Source: Candidatus Hydrothermarchaeota archaeon (GTDB lineage: Archaea > Hydrothermarchaeota > Hydrothermarchaeia > Hydrothermarchaeales > WAQR01). Taken from it: a stretch of DNA of 6,974 bases. The notes beneath the pieces were generated by a model. The model searched no databases and was not told where the DNA came from. It saw nothing but the letters and a program-made list of their open reading frames with translations. Position numbers and translations under genes: made by a program. Location: positions 1 to 6,974 of the forward strand of contig WAQR01000040.1 in NCBI GenBank assembly GCA_015520145.1. Reading direction: 5' to 3'. Below are positions 5,285 through 6,974 of this stretch, one piece after another; positions within the stretch are counted from its first letter, which is position 1, and each line of letters starts with the position of its first letter.

Positions 5285-6604
5285 ATGAAGCCGATGATAG
5301 TCGCAAGTACACGCCCTGAGGTGATAAAACTCTCCCCGGTTATGAGGGCGTTTGACAAAAGGGCTGTAGGATATATTTTTGTCACAACAGGTCAGCATTA
5401 TGACGATTCACTTTTCGGCAGTTTCATAAAAGACCTGGAGCTTAGAAACCCTGACTACGATATAAAAGTCGGGTCAGGCAGCCAGGCTTACCAGACGTCT
5501 GCTGCCATGGTAGAACTTGAAAAGCTGATGATAAAAGAAGAGCCTGACGTTGTTATTGTTCAGGGCGACACGAATTCTGTTTTAAGCAGTGCACTTGCAG
5601 CAGTCAAGCTGCATATACCTGTTGCTCATGTGGAGGCGGGGCTTAGAAGTTTTGATAAGATCATGCCAGAGGAGATAAACAGGACGGTTGCAGACCACTG
5701 TTCCAGGGTACTGTTTGCACCAACTCAGCGGTCTGGATTGAACCTCATAAACGAGGGAATCGATCCCGGGGACATCCACATCGTGGGCAACACCATTGTG
5801 GACGCCACCCTGGAGAACCTGGAGATTGCCAGAAAAAGATTGGACCAGACGGGCCGGGGAGTGGGTGGTTTTAAATATTCTAAATATCTTGTTCTGACAC
5901 TTCACAGGCCGGAGAATGTGGACGACCCTGAAAGGCTGAGCGGCATAATTGAGGCAGTATCAAAGCTTGGAGAGCTGGTGGTGTTTCCGATACACCCCAG
6001 AACCAGGAACATGCTTGAGAAGCTCAGACTAAGGCCAGGGAAAAATATCCTGCTAAGGGATCCGATGGGATATCTCGATTTTCTGATGCTTCTAAGTATG
6101 GCTGAGGCAGTCCTGACAGATTCTGGAGGGATTCAGGAAGAGGCGGTTATCCTGAACGTCCCATGCATCACCCTGAGGACGACCACAGAACGGCCGGAGA
6201 CCGTTGAGGCTGGCGGCAACATCCTTGCAGGAGTAGACCCGGGAGACATCCTGGAGAGGACATGGCCTGTTTTGAACGACAGGACGCTTTATTATAAAAT
6301 GAAAGGTGCAGGAAACCCGTTTGGTGACGGGAGGAGCGGAGAGAGGATAGCAGACATCCTGCTGGAGATGGAGAGCCGGGGCGAGCTTGAAATGAAATCA
6401 CCTGATTTCACAGAGGGGTTCCTGGAAAGGAGGGTCATAAGAGCAGGTAGAACGCTTGAGGGTAAGACCGTCGGAAGTACGGGCCTTAATGTGTTGAAGG
6501 TCATTGAGGATGGTAAAGAACGGTTTCCGTTTAAGGATTTAAGGCTTAAATCAGGGGATATCCTCGTGATTACATCGACAACCAGGCACCGAGAGAGATT
6601 ATAA
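5285..6604 (+). CDS. wecB: UDP-GlcNAc 2-epimerase (non-hydrolysing) with C-terminal RCK_C-like domain
   Basis: The first ~365 of 439 residues are a complete WecB/MnaA epimerase, a cytoplasmic GT-B-fold enzyme that interconverts UDP-GlcNAc and UDP-ManNAc for cell-surface polysaccharides and glycans. Hallmarks are TRPEVIKLSPV (9-19), TTGQHYD (34-40), VQGDTNSV (92-99), HVEAGLRSFD (115-124), MPEEINR (127-133), LHRPENVDDP (206-215), HPRTRNML (237-244), LTDSGGIQEEA (277-287), RTTTERPE (298-305) and NPFGDGRSGERI (344-355). WecB proteins normally end soon after this last motif, at about 360-385 residues. Here a further ~70 residues follow. Residues ~380-431 read like an RCK_C (TrkA-C) domain: GRTLEGKTVGSTGL, then NVLKVIEDGKERFPF, then LRLKSGDILVI. 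RCK_C domains bind small ligands, including cyclic di-AMP in some potassium transporters, so allosteric control is inferred. The reading frame runs through the join without a break. The gene is divergent from the sulfatase-like gene. Confidence 0.95.
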   Translation: MKPMIVASTRPEVIKLSPVMRAFDKRAVGYIFVTTGQHYDDSLFGSFIKDLELRNPDYDIKVGSGSQAYQTSAAMVELEKLMIKEEPDVVIVQGDTNSVLSSALAAVKLHIPVAHVEAGLRSFDKIMPEEINRTVADHCSRVLFAPTQRSGLNLINEGIDPGDIHIVGNTIVDATLENLEIARKRLDQTGRGVGGFKYSKYLVLTLHRPENVDDPERLSGIIEAVSKLGELVVFPIHPRTRNMLEKLRLRPGKNILLRDPMGYLDFLMLLSMAEAVLTDSGGIQEEAVILNVPCITLRTTTERPETVEAGGNILAGVDPGDILERTWPVLNDRTLYYKMKGAGNPFGDGRSGERIADILLEMESRGELEMKSPDFTEGFLERRVIRAGRTLEGKTVGSTGLNVLKVIEDGKERFPFKDLRLKSGDILVITSTTRHRERL

Positions 6605-6774
6605 GGTGTTTAGGCAGGTTTTATGCCGAAAAGGTTATATGTTGATGATTTTATGAAAAAAGGACATACTTCGAGATAAGTGAAAAAAAGACGTCAAAAC
6701 AGGAAATTAATGTGGTCTATTATAGAACAGTGGATTTTGTAATTTTAGTACTTGGTTGTACCTGACCTATAACC
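6605..6774. other. Intergenic region between convergent wecB and purQ
   Basis: No gene is supported. A promoter-like AAAAGGTTATATG sits at 6628-6640 on the plus strand, and an 18-codon frame starts at 6623, but neither leads to a recognisable product. T-rich bases at 6735-6747 on the plus strand are the best candidate for a wecB transcription end. Confidence 0.4.
6683..6689 (-). terminator. T7 tract, possible purQ terminator
   Basis: Read on the minus strand this is an uninterrupted run of seven T bases about 85 bases after the purQ stop codon. Archaeal transcription often ends at such T-tracts without a hairpin, and no strong hairpin precedes this one. The position fits, but the assignment rests only on composition. 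Confidence 0.35.
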
Positions 6775-6974
6775 CTAATACCTCCTCTTCACGTACTCGA
6801 CCATATTCTTGAAGATATGAAAACCGTCGCCGTACCCCTCCGGGCCGGTTCTTGTCCAGTCGGGATATGTAATCCTGTAAAACGCCCTCTCCGGGTGCGG
6901 CATCAGCCCGAACACCGTACCCTCAGGATTGCAGATACCTGCAATGTCCGCAATCGAGCCGTTCGGGTTTTCAG
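6775..6974 (-). CDS. purQ: Phosphoribosylformylglycinamidine synthase subunit PurQ, C-terminal end
   Basis: The last 65 codons of purQ are visible and the gene runs off the right edge. PurQ is the glutaminase subunit that supplies ammonia to PurL in the fourth step of purine synthesis (FGAR to FGAM). The visible part reads NPNGSIADIAGICNPEGTVF (residues 2-21), then GLMPHPERAF (22-31). Its His26 and Glu28 are the catalytic His and Glu of the class I glutamine amidotransferase triad; the nucleophilic Cys is outside the window. The tail GPEGYGDGFHIFKNMVEYV is typical of separate-subunit archaeal PurQ. The frame ends in TAG at 6775-6777. It converges on wecB with a gap of about 170 bases and no functional link is apparent. 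The visible portion is intact. Confidence 0.95.
   Translation of the reverse strand, partial: ENPNGSIADIAGICNPEGTVFGLMPHPERAFYRITYPDWTRTGPEGYGDGFHIFKNMVEYVKRRY

Noticed and set aside
6623..6679. 18-codon frame (MPKRLYVDDFMKKGHTSR) after wecB
   Set aside because: It is too short, lacks conservation evidence, and the nearby promoter-like motif falls inside it rather than before it.

Overview
This window looks like chromosomal DNA of a euryarchaeon, probably in the methanogen / methane-oxidising (Methanomicrobia-like) range, though the exact lineage cannot be read from the sequence. The evidence is a diphthine synthase gene, which is archaeal/eukaryotic only. In addition, dph5 and wecB carry archaeal TATA-like boxes so close to their ATGs that the messages would be leaderless or nearly so, and purQ is of the separate small-subunit type. 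No rRNA, tRNA or CRISPR array is present.

Left part (1 to about 2560), visibly AT-rich, accessory in character. The window opens inside a RecQ-type helicase gene, of which the HRDC domains and a C-terminal RecQ-associated HTH_40 domain are visible. It is followed on the same strand by a half-length protein resembling the second OB fold of the Dual-OB family, then by an intact DUF488 protein one base downstream. Next comes a well-preserved ribosome binding site and the first ten codons of a second, different DUF488 protein, which then stops. This reads as a helicase / Dual-OB / DUF488 / DUF488 cassette that has begun to erode. A convergent gene for an unrecognised four-helix membrane protein follows.

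Middle (2561-2907): an intergenic stretch without a convincing gene. It holds an 8-bp perfect inverted repeat, a G-quadruplex-capable run on the minus strand, and TATA-like boxes for the two outward-facing genes.

Right part (2908-6974), with more balanced base composition and housekeeping/cell-surface content. It contains dph5 (diphthamide synthesis on elongation factor 2), a convergent sulfatase-superfamily enzyme, and a divergently transcribed wecB-type UDP-GlcNAc 2-epimerase. The window ends in the last 65 codons of purQ on the minus strand. The sulfatase-like gene and wecB share a compact divergent promoter region with an inverted repeat, and probably both serve cell-surface or extracellular glycans.

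The most unusual object is the epimerase: after a complete WecB domain it carries an in-frame C-terminal segment that reads as an RCK_C (TrkA-C) ligand-binding domain. This suggests an allosterically controlled nucleotide-sugar enzyme. The second point of interest is the eroding RecQ / Dual-OB / DUF488 cassette.
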